From contig CAJWYM010000001.1 of assembly GCA_913049555.1 (NCBI GenBank), positions 55,939 to 119,938 on the forward strand: a DNA stretch of 64,000 bases, given 5' to 3'. A model generated the notes under the pieces. That model was not told where the DNA came from and made no database searches. It was given only the letters and a program-made list of their open reading frames with translations. The translations under genes and the position numbers were made by a program. Of the stretch, positions 41,786 through 52,469 are shown in pieces. This DNA is from an uncultured Opitutia bacterium (GTDB taxonomy: Bacteria > Verrucomicrobiota > Verrucomicrobiia > Opitutales > CAJWYM01). Position 1 is the stretch's first letter, and each line of letters starts with the position of its first letter.

Positions 41786-43975
41786 ATGAGTACAGTAATG
41801 GGCTACAAACATGTAAATTATCTTTGGGACGATGAGATTGCAGGCAATATGAATGCAGTCGAAAGACTCGTATACCGATCCAATATTTTAGGGTCTGATC
41901 AAAGGATCACCAATACAGGTGGAGGAAATACTTCGTCCGTCGTTTTAGAAAAAGATCCCATTACCGGCGAAGAAGTCGATGTATTGTGGGTAAAGGGTTC
42001 TGGAGGAGATCTTAGAACTTCAACAAAGGACAATTTTTCCTCCTTGTATCAAGGAAAACTAATTTCTCTTCAAGGGGTTTATGCAGGATTAGAAAACACA
42101 GGACCCAAGACAGAAGCGGAAGATGATATGGTTGCTATGTACAAACAATGCACCTTCAATCTAAATCCCAGGGCATCCTCTATTGATACGCCCCTGCATT
42201 CATTCATCCCTTTCAAACACGTGGATCATATGCATCCAAATGCGGTTATTGCCATTGCTGCCAGTAAAGATCAAGAAGCTTTGACCAAAGAAATATACGG
42301 CGATGAGGTGATTTGGACTCCATGGTTAAGACCCGGTTTTGAACTGGGTTTACAATTACAAAAACTTTGTCAAGATTATCCAAATGCCAAGGGAGCCATT
42401 ATGGGTCAACATGGTTTGATTAATTGGGCGAATGATGACAAAGAGTGCTATGAGCTTACATTAACTTTGATTGAAAAAGCTGCTCAATTCATAGAAGATA
42501 GGGATCAGGCTGAAAAGACATTTGGGGGTCAAAAATATGCATCTTTGCCTGAGGCAGAAAGATTGGATAATTTTGCAGAGATTTTACCATGGCTTCGAGG
42601 TAAAGTGAGTTCAGAGAAACGTTTGATTGGAACGATTCAGCACGATGATAATATTTTGAGATATGTGAACTCAAACGAAGCCGGTCGCTTGTCCGATCTT
42701 GGCACTTCTTGTCCGGATCATTTCTTAAGAACTAAAATCAAACCTTTGTACGTTGATTGGAACCCAGTCACTGAGGACCTGCAAAATTTGCAGGAAAAGT
42801 TGGATGCAGGGATTGTCCAATATGAAAAAGACTACGCCGCTTACTACGAAGCTTGTAAGCACAGCAATTCTCCAGCCATTAGACAATCCAGTCCAAGTAT
42901 TGTCTTGATTCCTGGTATGGGAATGATCGCTTGGGGAAAGAACAAGAGTGAATCTAGAGTGACGGCAGAATTTTACAATTGTGCAGTAGAGGTAATGCGT
43001 GGGGCTGAAGCAGTCAGTGAGTATATTTCCCTTCCTCAACAAGAAGCATTTGACATTGAATATTGGTTGTTGGAGGAAGCAAAACTTCAACGTATGCCGG
43101 CAGAAAAAGAATTGGATCGTCAGATTGTCGTTGTCGTTGGAGCAGGTAGTGGCATTGGTCAAGCAGTGTGCAATCGGATTGTGGGAGAAGGAGCGCATGT
43201 TGTCTGTGTGGATCTCAATTTGAAGGCTGCCTCCGCTTCTGCTCAAACCATTATTGATAATTACGGAGAGGGTATTGGAGTCGCTGGAACCGGAATTTCT
43301 AATTGCGGTCCTGCACTTCCAGTTGAAGGAGATGTGACGAACCGTGACAGTGTTGAGGCCATGTACAAACAAGCCATTCTTGCCTATGGTGGGATTGATG
43401 GGGTCGTTGTCACTGCTGGGATTGTTTTTGCACAAGATGCCAAGGGATTGATCCCTGACTCAAAGTGGGACTTTACTTTCGATTTGAATGTTAGAGGAAG
43501 TTATTTTGTTGCTAGTGAGGCTCGTCCTATTTGGGAAAAGCAGGGACTTTCTGGAAGCCTAGTTTTAACCACAAGTGTGAATGCAGTGGTTCCTAAAAAA
43601 GGGTCGGTCGCTTATGACATTAGCAAAAGTGCGATCAATCATTTGACTCGGGAGTTGGCAGTCGAGTTGGCTCCTTTAGTCCGGGTGAATGCTGTAGCTC
43701 CTGCATCGGTTGTCAAAGGAAGTGCCTTATTCCCAATCGATCGAGTGAAAAAATCTTTGGACAAATATGATTTATCCTATGAGGAGACGGAGTCAGAAGA
43801 AGTGTTGACCAGTCGTTTGGCGCAGTTCTATGCGGATAGAACCTTGACGAAGGTAATTATGACACCCGAAGATCAAGCGGAAGCCTTCTTTTTGTTTCTC
43901 TGTGGACGTCTTAGTAAGACCACCGGTCAAGTAATCAATGTGGACGGTGGGTTGGCAGAAGCTTTTCTACGTTAA
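41786..43975 (+). CDS. Bifunctional rhamnulose-1-phosphate aldolase / L-lactaldehyde dehydrogenase (RhaEW type)
   Basis: A 729-residue fusion. Residues about 1-440 form a class II aldolase domain (RITNTGGGNTSSVV, HVDHMHPNAVIAIAAS with zinc His residues, MGQHGLINW). Residues about 455-729 form an SDR dehydrogenase with VVVVGAGSGIGQAV, VTAGIV and YDISKSAINHLTRE (Tyr-x3-Lys) and C-terminal GQVINVDGG. Known RhaEW proteins split L-rhamnulose-1-phosphate and oxidise the L-lactaldehyde formed to L-lactate with NAD. L-fuculose-1-phosphate gives the same aldehyde, so in this cluster the enzyme can close the fucose route. Confidence 0.94.
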   Translation: MSTVMGYKHVNYLWDDEIAGNMNAVERLVYRSNILGSDQRITNTGGGNTSSVVLEKDPITGEEVDVLWVKGSGGDLRTSTKDNFSSLYQGKLISLQGVYAGLENTGPKTEAEDDMVAMYKQCTFNLNPRASSIDTPLHSFIPFKHVDHMHPNAVIAIAASKDQEALTKEIYGDEVIWTPWLRPGFELGLQLQKLCQDYPNAKGAIMGQHGLINWANDDKECYELTLTLIEKAAQFIEDRDQAEKTFGGQKYASLPEAERLDNFAEILPWLRGKVSSEKRLIGTIQHDDNILRYVNSNEAGRLSDLGTSCPDHFLRTKIKPLYVDWNPVTEDLQNLQEKLDAGIVQYEKDYAAYYEACKHSNSPAIRQSSPSIVLIPGMGMIAWGKNKSESRVTAEFYNCAVEVMRGAEAVSEYISLPQQEAFDIEYWLLEEAKLQRMPAEKELDRQIVVVVGAGSGIGQAVCNRIVGEGAHVVCVDLNLKAASASAQTIIDNYGEGIGVAGTGISNCGPALPVEGDVTNRDSVEAMYKQAILAYGGIDGVVVTAGIVFAQDAKGLIPDSKWDFTFDLNVRGSYFVASEARPIWEKQGLSGSLVLTTSVNAVVPKKGSVAYDISKSAINHLTRELAVELAPLVRVNAVAPASVVKGSALFPIDRVKKSLDKYDLSYEETESEEVLTSRLAQFYADRTLTKVIMTPEDQAEAFFLFLCGRLSKTTGQVINVDGGLAEAFLR

Positions 43976-43991
43976 TCAAAAATTGGAATCG

Positions 43992-45485
43992 ATGATTCAA
44001 AAAAAGGTATACTTAGCAGTAGACTTAGGCGCTGAAAGTGGAAGAGTTCTTGCGGGAGAGTTTGACGGCTCCCGTTTAGAGCTTGTCCCGGTGAATACAT
44101 TTCCTAATGGGCCCATCAATCTTGCTGGGTCCATGCATTGGAATATTACGGGTTTATACAAAGGAATCTTAGAGGGTTTGGCATTGGCTCAATCTAAGTA
44201 TGGGGATGCTCTGGTTTCAATAGGTGTGGATAGCTGGGGTGTTGATTATGGGTTTTTGGATAAAAAGGGACATTTGTTAGGAGTTCCTTACCACTACCGA
44301 GATTCAAGAACTGATGGGATGCTTTCAGAAGTTGAAAAAATAATTTCTGCTCAAGAAATGTATCATTCAACTGGAATTCAATCCCTATTCTTCAATACAT
44401 TATACCAATTGGTAGCTGAATTGAATGAAGATTCCGTTTTATTGAAAAATGCGGATTCTTTATTGTTCATTCCGGATTTGATCAATTTCTGGTTGACCGG
44501 GAAAAGAAAAACAGAGATCACGATCGCAAGCACCGGTCAGTTACTGAATCAGGAGACTCGTGATTGGGACAAGGGCTTATTAGATAAACTCAGGATCCCA
44601 ACTGCTATTTTTGAATCTCTAGTTAGTCCCGGTGATTTGATTGGTTTTGTAACTGGGGGCGCTCGACGGGAAATAAAGTGCGGGAACGATTTAAAAGTCT
44701 TTGCAATCGGTTCCCATGACACAGCTTCTGCAATTGCAGGTATTCCTGTAGTCGATTCAGAGGATTTTGCATACCTGAGCTCTGGAACTTGGTCTTTAAT
44801 GGGAGTCGAACTGAAAGAAGCGATTTTGAGCGAGGAAAGCAATCGGTTGGGTTTTACGAATGAACTCGGGATTGATCAAACCGTTAGGTATCTAAAAAAC
44901 ATCAGTGGGCTTTGGATTGTTCAAGAATGTCGAAGGTATTGGGACTCTCATGGAGACATTTATGATTACAATCAATTGACTTCGATGGCTTCTAATGGAA
45001 ACGCTTTTGAGGCCATTATCGATGTGGACGATCCAATCTTTGCAACGATGGGTGATATGCCCAATAAAATTGCCGATTACTGCACGAAAACAGGGCAAAA
45101 AGTTCCTGTGTCCAAGAATGAAACAATCCGGATCGCACTTGAGGGTTTGGCCCTAAAATATCGAGAAGTTTTAGAAAACTTGCGATCTATGACAGGTAAA
45201 AAGTTAGAAACCCTGTATATAGTGGGTGGAGGTACTCAAAATAAATTATTAAACCAGATGGCAGCAAATGCAACTTCTTGTAAAGTAATTGCAGGACCAG
45301 TCCAAGCTACCTCTGTCGGTAATATTATTACTCAAATGATGGGCAATGGTGAAATTCACTCCTTGAATGAAGCGCGTCAGTTGATCCAAGATTCCCTCGA
45401 ACCTGTAGAATATTTCCCTGAAGACTTGGCAAATTGGGAAGATGCCTATAAAAGATACTCCTCATTAAAAAATTCTAATAACTAA
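43992..45485 (+). CDS. FGGY-family sugar kinase (rhamnulokinase/fuculokinase)
   Basis: A 497-residue ATP-dependent carbohydrate kinase closest in pattern to rhamnulokinase RhaB. N-terminal YLAVDLGAESGRVLAGEF, GVDSWGVDYGFLD and VPYHYRDSRTDGM, then SSGTWSLMGVE and GGGTQNKLLNQMAANA in the ATP half. It should phosphorylate L-rhamnulose or L-fuculose at C1. ATG 43992 is chosen because it starts at the conserved fold; the frame is open further upstream inside the previous gene. The partner isomerase is FucI, which suggests L-fuculose as a main substrate. Confidence 0.92.
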   Translation: MIQKKVYLAVDLGAESGRVLAGEFDGSRLELVPVNTFPNGPINLAGSMHWNITGLYKGILEGLALAQSKYGDALVSIGVDSWGVDYGFLDKKGHLLGVPYHYRDSRTDGMLSEVEKIISAQEMYHSTGIQSLFFNTLYQLVAELNEDSVLLKNADSLLFIPDLINFWLTGKRKTEITIASTGQLLNQETRDWDKGLLDKLRIPTAIFESLVSPGDLIGFVTGGARREIKCGNDLKVFAIGSHDTASAIAGIPVVDSEDFAYLSSGTWSLMGVELKEAILSEESNRLGFTNELGIDQTVRYLKNISGLWIVQECRRYWDSHGDIYDYNQLTSMASNGNAFEAIIDVDDPIFATMGDMPNKIADYCTKTGQKVPVSKNETIRIALEGLALKYREVLENLRSMTGKKLETLYIVGGGTQNKLLNQMAANATSCKVIAGPVQATSVGNIITQMMGNGEIHSLNEARQLIQDSLEPVEYFPEDLANWEDAYKRYSSLKNSNN

Positions 45486-45494
45486 GCTCAATTT

Positions 45495-47285
45495 ATGAAC
45501 CCTTTATCTGTCTTTAAAAATATGCCCAAAGTTGGGATACGCCCCACAATTGATGGTCGACTCGGGGGGGTGCGTGAATCTCTCGAGGAGCAAACGATGA
45601 ACCAAGCAAAGAGTGTAGCTCTTTTGATACAAAAAAACTTGAGATACCCCAATGGAGAGCCTGTCGAATGTGTTTTAGCAGACACTTGCATTGGGGGCGT
45701 AGCTGAGGCATCCGCAACCACCGAAAAATTTCAAAAAGAAGGCGTGGGTCTTTCTCTAACCATCACCCCTTGTTGGTGCTATGGTTCTGAAACGATGGAC
45801 ATGGATCCGATTATCCCGAAGGCAGTCTGGGGGTTTAATGGGACCGAGCGTCCTGGAGCCGTATATTTAGCCGCCGTTTCTGCAGCCCATTCCCAAAAAG
45901 GGTTTCCGGCATTTAAGATTTACGGCAAAGACGTTCAGGAATCTTCGGACAACTCGATTCCAAAAGATGTGCAAGAAAAAGTATTTCGTTTTGTCCGAGC
46001 AGGTTTGGCAGCAGCAATTATGAGAGGAAAGTCCTATCTTTCCATGGGTGGAACCTCTATGGGAATTGTTGGCTCTACCGTGGATCCCAACTTTTTCGAA
46101 GCATTTTTGGGAATGCGGGTAGAATTCGTAGATATGACAGAGTTTACTCGTCGTTTGGAGAATGAGATTTTTGATAAAGCTGAATACAAAAAAGCACTCG
46201 ATTATGTAAAAGAAAACTTTGTTGAAGGGCAGGACTTCAATGCTCAGGATTATCAAAGAGACCGAGCTACTTTAGACGAGGAGTGGGAAACTTCAGTGAA
46301 GATGGCATTGATCGCTCGAGATTTAATGGTTGGCAACCCAAAACTGACAGATGCGGGCTATGGAGAAGAAGCAATGGGCCACAATGCAATTGCAGCAGGA
46401 TTTCAAGGGCAACGACAGTGGACGGACCACATGCCAAACGGAGACTTTATGGAAGCCGTCTTGAACACCTCCTGGGATTGGAATGGAAAGCGGGCTCCTT
46501 ATTTATTGGCGACTGAAAATGATGCTTTGAATGGGGTTTCTATGCTCTTTGGTAACTTATTGACTAATTCTGCTCAAATTTTTGCAGATTTAAGGACCTA
46601 TTGGAGTCCAGATGCAGTTGAGCGGGTAACAGGTAAAAAGTTAAATGGGCATGCAAAGGAGGGTATTTTACATCTAATCAACTCAGGACCAGCTGCTTTG
46701 GACGGAACTGGAGAGCAAACGGAGGAGGGTCATCCAGCGATGAAACCTTTCTGGGAGATTTCAGATCAAGAAGTCAAGGCATGCAACCAAGCTACAACTT
46801 GGCACCCATCGGTTACCGAGTATTTCCCCGGGGGTGGCATGTCTACTCGCTACAAAACAAAAGGGGGGATGCCGGTAACGATGACCCGTCTCAATTTAGT
46901 AAAAGGGCTGGGGCCCGCTATTCAACTTGCAGAAGGGTACACAGTCGAGTTGGATGAAGATGTGCACGATGCATTGGATCAAAGAACCAATCCAACCTGG
47001 CCTACTACATGGTTTGCTCCCAAGTTAACAGGTAAAGGAGCGTTTCGTTCCGTTTATTCGGTTATGGATGCCTGGGGGTCTAACCACTGCGTTATGACTT
47101 ATGGTCATGTAGGTGCAGATTTCTTAGCGCTTGCAGCGACTTTGCGCATTCCAGTTTATATGCACAACGTGGAAGAGGAAGATATTTTTCGTCCAAGCGC
47201 CTGGACCGCTTTTGGAACTGCAAATATGGAAAGTGCAGATTTTAGAGCGTGTGAAAATTTTGGTCCGATATATACCAATTACTGA
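45495..47285 (+). CDS. fucI: L-fucose isomerase
   Basis: Converts L-fucose to L-fuculose (and often D-arabinose to D-ribulose), a Mn-dependent cytoplasmic hexamer. The 596-residue protein has full length and signatures: [57 protein letters not shown], and [17 protein letters not shown] with the metal-binding Glu/Asp region, plus [16 protein letters not shown] with the third ligand His. It is the last gene of the DeoR-aldolase-RhaEW-kinase-FucI run, spaced 9 bases after the kinase. Hairpins directly follow the stop. Confidence 0.97.
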   Translation: MNPLSVFKNMPKVGIRPTIDGRLGGVRESLEEQTMNQAKSVALLIQKNLRYPNGEPVECVLADTCIGGVAEASATTEKFQKEGVGLSLTITPCWCYGSETMDMDPIIPKAVWGFNGTERPGAVYLAAVSAAHSQKGFPAFKIYGKDVQESSDNSIPKDVQEKVFRFVRAGLAAAIMRGKSYLSMGGTSMGIVGSTVDPNFFEAFLGMRVEFVDMTEFTRRLENEIFDKAEYKKALDYVKENFVEGQDFNAQDYQRDRATLDEEWETSVKMALIARDLMVGNPKLTDAGYGEEAMGHNAIAAGFQGQRQWTDHMPNGDFMEAVLNTSWDWNGKRAPYLLATENDALNGVSMLFGNLLTNSAQIFADLRTYWSPDAVERVTGKKLNGHAKEGILHLINSGPAALDGTGEQTEEGHPAMKPFWEISDQEVKACNQATTWHPSVTEYFPGGGMSTRYKTKGGMPVTMTRLNLVKGLGPAIQLAEGYTVELDEDVHDALDQRTNPTWPTTWFAPKLTGKGAFRSVYSVMDAWGSNHCVMTYGHVGADFLALAATLRIPVYMHNVEEEDIFRPSAWTAFGTANMESADFRACENFGPIYTNY

Positions 47286-47306
47286 TGAGTAGCTGTAGCT
47301 GCTCAT
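47285..47306 (+). repeat. Hairpin at the fucI stop codon
   Basis: ATGAGTAGCT (47285-47294) pairs with AGCTGCTCAT (47297-47306), one G-T pair, around a two-base loop; it begins at the last base of the fucI stop codon. No T-run follows. It may protect the 3' end of the mRNA or act with the terminator downstream. Confidence 0.45.
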
Positions 47307-47337
47307 TCGTTCGTTCAAAATAGTTATAAATCAGTTA

Positions 47338-47369
47338 GGGCCTGCCCCATATAAAGGGGTAGGCCTTTA
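47338..47369 (+). terminator. Terminator of the fucose-type operon
   Basis: GGCCTGCCCC (47339-47348) pairs with GGGGTAGGCC (47356-47365) with one G-T pair over a seven-base loop, followed by TTT. The stem is strong and GC-rich, the T-run short. Placed 53 bases after fucI. Confidence 0.6.
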
Positions 47370-47556
47370 CGAATCAATGGATTCAAAAAATAATTTAAAG
47401 TTTTAATTAATTATTTGAGCTAAAAGTTTACAAATGAACCCTTATTTTTAATATGATATTCTTGAATGATTATAAACGAATCTCTCACACACTAACTTTA
47501 CATTTAACAAACAATTTAGGGGATGAACTCATTCAGGAATTTTGAATGGATACAGA

Positions 47557-49005
47557 TTAATTTTTCTTAATACTTTTATTCCTTCTACCCATTGCATCGT
47601 AAGTGGCATATTTGTAGAGTTCTCCTAAAGTAGGATAATTGAAGCACATGTTGATAAAAACCTCATGGGTAGCATGAAGCATCAGAGCAGTGAGGCCAGT
47701 ATGAACCAGCTCGGAAGCAATCTCTCCAACTACATGAACCCCAATGAGACGGAGGGGATTTTTAGTTTCATCGTCATAGGTAAAAATAAGTTTAAGCAAG
47801 CCTTCTGTATCTCCTATAATTAAACCACGCGCGTTTTGATTGTAGTACGCTTTACCGATAACGTAAGGGATTTTTTCACGAATACAATCTTCTTCACTTT
47901 TGCCCGCTCCTGAGCATTCAGGAATCGTATAAATGCCTACGGGTAAGATCGGAGCCACTGTGCTTTTATAGCGGTCTAAGTTGAAAGCTTGTATCATTGC
48001 AAAGCGGGCTTGTTCCATTGAAGTAGAGGCTAATGCAGGAGCTCCAATAACATCTCCGCATGCATACACTCCTTGGACGAGCTCCTTGGTCTCTGGGTGG
48101 ATTACTTGGTAGTTCTCATCGACAATCAAAAGACCATATTTTCCGGTTTGAATATTTGCAGATTCTAAATTCAGTTTGTCTGTGTTGCTATTCCTCCCTG
48201 TGGCGAGCATGACCGCATCGGTCTTGAAAAATTGGCCACTTTCCAAGCTGATTGTAATCCCCTCTTCTGTGGCTTTGCAGGATTCAACATTTTCGTTGTT
48301 GAGAATTTCTATCCCCATCTTAATCATGCTCTTTGTAAGTCTTTTACCAATATCCTTATCTAAAAAAGGCAACAACTCATCTCGACTGTTTATTAAATGC
48401 ACTTCGACTCCTATTGCCCTAAATATACAGGCATATTCACAACCAATAACCCCCCCACCAATCACAATCATATTCTGAGGGATTTTTTCTATTTCTAGGA
48501 TTGTATCGGAATCATAGATGAACTTGCTCTTGGGGAAATTGTCAGGTCTTCTGGGTCTAGAGCCTGTGGCTACCAAAATTATATCCGCGGTTAAATCCAT
48601 TCGATTGCCATCTTCTTGCAAAACCTGAACAGAATTTTTTCCAGTAAAGTTACCCAAGCCTCGGATCACATCCACTCCGTGACGAAGCATATTGGATTGG
48701 GCTCGGTCTTGCTCTGCTGATTTAACATTCTTCTCATGGTGAAGAAAATCTTGAACAGTGGCTTGTTTGTCTAATAAGAGATCTACTTTATGGAGCTTTC
48801 TTGCTTGGTATCCTGTCAATATTAGAGAAGTTTCTCTGAGGGTTTTACTTGGAACTGTGGTTCCAGCAGTGGCACCTCCTAGTTTTTTGGAGCTCTCAAT
48901 CATTGCCACTTTTTTTCCAAAATAGGCAGCTTGGGCGGCCCCTTTTTCTCCAGCAGCTCCTCCGCCGATGACAATTAAATCATAGTGGGGGTTATTTCTA
49001 TTCAT
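47557..49005 (-). CDS. sthA: Soluble pyridine nucleotide transhydrogenase
   Basis: FAD flavoprotein that equilibrates NADPH with NAD. The 482-residue protein has the N-terminal FAD loop LIVIGGGAAGEKGA and a second nucleotide loop VIGGGVIGCEYACIF. In place of the redox-active Cys pair of dihydrolipoamide dehydrogenases it has GATAGTTVPSKTLRE (44-58), the SthA pattern. The C-terminal interface region with GEIASELVHTGLTALML is intact. Single gene downstream of fmt on the same strand (31 bases from the fmt stop). Confidence 0.92.
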   Translation of the reverse strand: MNRNNPHYDLIVIGGGAAGEKGAAQAAYFGKKVAMIESSKKLGGATAGTTVPSKTLRETSLILTGYQARKLHKVDLLLDKQATVQDFLHHEKNVKSAEQDRAQSNMLRHGVDVIRGLGNFTGKNSVQVLQEDGNRMDLTADIILVATGSRPRRPDNFPKSKFIYDSDTILEIEKIPQNMIVIGGGVIGCEYACIFRAIGVEVHLINSRDELLPFLDKDIGKRLTKSMIKMGIEILNNENVESCKATEEGITISLESGQFFKTDAVMLATGRNSNTDKLNLESANIQTGKYGLLIVDENYQVIHPETKELVQGVYACGDVIGAPALASTSMEQARFAMIQAFNLDRYKSTVAPILPVGIYTIPECSGAGKSEEDCIREKIPYVIGKAYYNQNARGLIIGDTEGLLKLIFTYDDETKNPLRLIGVHVVGEIASELVHTGLTALMLHATHEVFINMCFNYPTLGELYKYATYDAMGRRNKSIKKN

Positions 49006-49036
49006 ACTGTTTGGAGAAGGAGTGGGTTCTAGGATT

Positions 49037-50005
49037 TTAGAAGGGAATATCTGAGACTAAGTCAGGAGAAGGTGCATTGTCAATTCTGGTATTTTCAGGA
49101 ATTTTAAAACCCCTTAGAAAATCATTTGCCATCAGCATCTTTCCTCCGGGTTTTTGGAGTTTGTGAAAGATCAGGATTCCTTTGCCGGAGCTAATGTGAA
49201 GCCCTTGTTTGTCGGTGCTTAAAATGGTTCCCGGTTCTTGAGGAGCCTCGCATTCTTGGACGCTGGCCATACTTGTTTTAATAGACATTCCGTTGTAAAC
49301 AAATTCACATTTTGGCCAGTGAGCAAAGGCTCGAATTTTGGCTGCCAGAAGTTTCGCAGGCATTTTGAAATCTAAACCTGCATCTAATTTTGTTAATTTC
49401 CGACAATAAGTTACTTGATCTTCATCTTGCTCAGTCAAATGGATCTGTCTATTTTCAATCGCTCTCCAGTTTCTTTTCATTAGGGGAATACAGGCATGGG
49501 AGATTTTTTCGCGAACAGTCAAACCTGTATCTTCTGAAGAGATAGAGACCGATTCCTGATCTATCAGGGGCCCAGAGTCCATCTTTTTAGTAATCCTCAT
49601 CAAGGTCACTCCTGTTTTAGAATCTCCATTCGCAATCGAAGTCTCTATTGGTGAGGCCCCTCTGTATTTGGGTAATAAAGAGGCATGAATATTTAAAGTT
49701 TCTTTTTTTGCTGCATCCAATAAGTTTTGTTTAAGGAGGTGCCCGTAGGCCATGACTAAAGTGCAGTCAATCTGGTTTTCAACAATCCAATCTACATCCT
49801 CTTGGTCTGGCTTTTGAGGTTGTTTGATTGGAATCTGATGCTTTAAAGCCCAATCTTTAATAGCGTTGGGTTGGATCTTTTTACCTCTACCAGAGGCTCG
49901 ATCTGGCTGGGTATAAATAGCAATAAGCTCTATAGATTCCTCCTTTAAAACTGAATCTAAGAGGGGGATTGAAATGGGGTCTGAGCCCATAAAAAGAAGT
50001 TTCAT
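49037..50005 (-). CDS. fmt: Methionyl-tRNA formyltransferase
   Basis: Formylates Met-tRNA-fMet using 10-formyl-THF. From ATG 50005 the protein is 322 residues: MKLLFMGSDPISIPLLDSVL, TQPDRASGRGKKIQPNAIKDWA, then VMAYGHLLKQNLLDAAK and NIHASLLPKYRGASPIETSI, the family catalytic block with Asn/His/Asp, and a C-terminal OB-like domain. The upstream extension to 50068 is rejected because it does not align with the family start. Usually paired with def; no deformylase gene is in the window. Confidence 0.95.
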   Translation of the reverse strand: MKLLFMGSDPISIPLLDSVLKEESIELIAIYTQPDRASGRGKKIQPNAIKDWALKHQIPIKQPQKPDQEDVDWIVENQIDCTLVMAYGHLLKQNLLDAAKKETLNIHASLLPKYRGASPIETSIANGDSKTGVTLMRITKKMDSGPLIDQESVSISSEDTGLTVREKISHACIPLMKRNWRAIENRQIHLTEQDEDQVTYCRKLTKLDAGLDFKMPAKLLAAKIRAFAHWPKCEFVYNGMSIKTSMASVQECEAPQEPGTILSTDKQGLHISSGKGILIFHKLQKPGGKMLMANDFLRGFKIPENTRIDNAPSPDLVSDIPF

Positions 50006-50096
50006 TTTATTAGAATAAAGAGTGGTTGAATTGTATTGAAATAGATGGATTGAGGAGAGAGACCTCAAATGATTGAGAGCGAATTATAAGTGTCAG

Positions 50097-51053
50097 TTAT
50101 CCATTGGAAGCCAAGCGTATTCCAAAGTGCAACCAAGCAGGTGCAGTGATAAGACTGAAAGCGGTGGTTGCTACTACTATTTGAAAAGACAAGGAACTGT
50201 CGGAACTGTAATGCTTCGCAATGACAATTGGAAAAATTCCACAGGGCATGGCTGCTTGCAGGAGCAAAACATTTTGAAGTTCATTGCCTACAGGAAAAAA
50301 TAAAGCAAAACTAATAAATAATACAGGGAAGACTCCGCATCTTAGGATGACGCTCCAAATGCAGGGTTTGATTCGGATGCTGTTGAGTGTGTTTTTACCT
50401 AAATCATAAAGAGTAGCACCAATAGCCAGTAAACCGATTGGAATTGAGCTAGCTCCAAGAAGGTCGATCGATGTTAAAAGGGGTTGAGGAATGTATTCTT
50501 GGGTTTGAGTGATCACAATTGGAATGGCAATCAATAAGGTAATTAAGGGTGGATTTATAAACTGTTTCCAAGCTTTTTCCTCTCGTTTTCCCGTCAAAAT
50601 AAAGATTCCAATACTCCAAATTGCCAGCTCAACGCCCACACAAAAAGTCATCAATACGGCAAGGGTATTGGTGTCAAACAGTGCAATGCATATTGGAATG
50701 GGAATATAACTGAAATTGAATATACCCGTAGTAAATGCAAAGGCTCTATGAGGCGTTTCTTGCTTGAATGCTTTTTTCAGTAAGAGATAACTTAAAAGCA
50801 CTCCAATTGCTACACACAAAAATCCAAAAAGAGGAGCCAAAAATAAGTTTTTGAAATCCTTAAGAGCGTTGCTAGAGAGGGTGGTATCTAAAAGCAAACA
50901 TGGGTAGAGTAGATATATGACCAACTTGGGCAAGTGAGTCGTTGTGGACTGATTGATTAGACTTCCAGCACGAACAAATACTCCAATCAAAAGAATGAGT
51001 AGAACCGGAAATACCAATGAAATGAGTTCTCCGTAAGAGGGGATTTGAGTCAT
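50097..51053 (-). CDS. AEC-family transporter (auxin efflux carrier type)
   Basis: A 318-residue integral membrane protein with about ten hydrophobic segments, N-terminal [20 protein letters not shown] and central [19 protein letters not shown], matching the AEC/bile-acid-sodium-symporter-like permease fold. Characterised bacterial members move dicarboxylates such as malate, but substrate cannot be read here. It overlaps the upstream NamZ-like gene by four bases, so the two are co-translated and it could carry a product of cell-wall sugar turnover; this link is inference. Confidence 0.85.
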   Translation of the reverse strand: MTQIPSYGELISLVFPVLLILLIGVFVRAGSLINQSTTTHLPKLVIYLLYPCLLLDTTLSSNALKDFKNLFLAPLFGFLCVAIGVLLSYLLLKKAFKQETPHRAFAFTTGIFNFSYIPIPICIALFDTNTLAVLMTFCVGVELAIWSIGIFILTGKREEKAWKQFINPPLITLLIAIPIVITQTQEYIPQPLLTSIDLLGASSIPIGLLAIGATLYDLGKNTLNSIRIKPCIWSVILRCGVFPVLFISFALFFPVGNELQNVLLLQAAMPCGIFPIVIAKHYSSDSSLSFQIVVATTAFSLITAPAWLHFGIRLASNG

Positions 51054-52312
51054 TTATACAACCAATATCTCTTGCTGAAGGCTTGGAAATCCTGTGAGGA
51101 TTTCTTCCAAGTCTTTAAAAATGAGTTCACATTTGCTTTGGCTCCCAAAGTAGAAATCTCATTCCACCATGCAGTGGAACCCACATGTTTGTTGTAAAGA
51201 GTTCTTTGGTTCTCTTTGAGGTTCGCAAATGGATTTTTTGCTGAAAATTGACAAGCCAACTGCATCATATGAAAACTGATCTCAGTAGGATTAAAATTCT
51301 TCCAGTCATTAATTCTTACGTACACTCCAGAGGTCCTCGCTTTGTTATTGCCAGATATATTCTGAACTTTGAATGAAATTCCTGGAATGGATTTTCTTTG
51401 CAATATTTTTTGAAGTTTGTCCGGATGAATCCCTTTGAAGCTCAACAGTCGGAAAGGATAAGGAGTTCCAATTCCATGTTTAAAGCCACCAATTTGAGCT
51501 CCAAGTCCCGTCATGCTATATCCTGCTACGGAGGATAGATCTCGTATGTATGGCGAAGTTGGAATCCATTTTAGTCCAGTATCAGGCCACCTCATTTCTC
51601 TTTTCCAGCCTTTCATGGGCACGATTGCCAAGTTTCCTTTTTTCCGGATAGAGTCCTCAATCTTTAGCCAACCGGGAACTTCTTTGCACATTCTTGCAAT
51701 CTCACCAATAGTGAGGCCATGAACATACGGGGTTTGAAAAGCTCCAACATAACTCATCCACTCTGAATCCATTTGCGGACCATCCACCTTCAATCCACCA
51801 AGTGGATTGGGGCGGTCCAGAACAATCACTTCAATCTTATTTTCAAAACAAGCTTCAATTGCGTATCTCATGCAGCTGATGTAAGTGTAGGATCGAACAC
51901 CCACTCCTTGAAGGTCAATGACTAGCGTGTCTATATTAGCCAACATTTGTGGTGTTGGTTTGCGAAATTTACCATACAGTGAGTAGACCGGCAAACCAGT
52001 AAAAGGGTCTTTTTTATCCCCGATTTGGATGTTTGCTTTTTCATTCCCATAAATTCCGTGTTCTGGGCCATACAATGCAACTAAGTAAAAGAGTTTGGAA
52101 CTTCTCAAAACTTCTATTGTAGATTTACCCATTCTATTCACTCCTGCTGGATGGGTGAGCAATCCTACCTTCTTCCCTCGAAGGGGTTCAAAATTCATCC
52201 CCTCTAGGACATCAATCCCTAAAAAGATTCTTTCACTAGTTGGTTCTGCAAAAGAAAGGTTGAAGAGTGTGAAAATTAAAGAGAGCAGGACGGTGAAACG
52301 TTTTATTTTCAT
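51050..52312 (-). CDS. NamZ/DUF1343-family exo-beta-N-acetylmuramidase-like protein
   Basis: A 420-residue secreted protein (signal about 1-22) of DUF1343. Motifs include [58 protein letters not shown] and [10 protein letters not shown], as in the family. Bacillus NamZ removes N-acetylmuramic acid from the non-reducing end of peptidoglycan fragments, and Bacteroidota members seem similar, so a role in peptidoglycan turnover in the periplasm is likely. Co-translated with the AEC permease gene. Confidence 0.88.
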   Translation of the reverse strand: MKIKRFTVLLSLIFTLFNLSFAEPTSERIFLGIDVLEGMNFEPLRGKKVGLLTHPAGVNRMGKSTIEVLRSSKLFYLVALYGPEHGIYGNEKANIQIGDKKDPFTGLPVYSLYGKFRKPTPQMLANIDTLVIDLQGVGVRSYTYISCMRYAIEACFENKIEVIVLDRPNPLGGLKVDGPQMDSEWMSYVGAFQTPYVHGLTIGEIARMCKEVPGWLKIEDSIRKKGNLAIVPMKGWKREMRWPDTGLKWIPTSPYIRDLSSVAGYSMTGLGAQIGGFKHGIGTPYPFRLLSFKGIHPDKLQKILQRKSIPGISFKVQNISGNNKARTSGVYVRINDWKNFNPTEISFHMMQLACQFSAKNPFANLKENQRTLYNKHVGSTAWWNEISTLGAKANVNSFLKTWKKSSQDFQAFSKRYWLYK

Positions 52313-52469
52313 AGAGAAATAGATTCTAGTATTTAAAGGATGGTGTCAATCGGTCATCTATCTGAGATGCATGCCTTTCAAAGAATAAAGAGAATTTGTG
52401 AACATTGATTTCGAGAAGAGAATATTTTTAATGTTTTTTAAAAAATCGAGAGATGGATCTGTGGACTTT

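Noticed and set aside
43938..43991. N-terminal extension of the FGGY kinase
   Set aside because: It runs inside the end of the RhaEW gene and adds residues before the conserved start of the kinase fold; ATG 43992 fits better.
50006..50068. N-terminal extension of fmt
   Set aside because: The family starts at MKLLFMG; the extra 21 residues have no similarity to Fmt.
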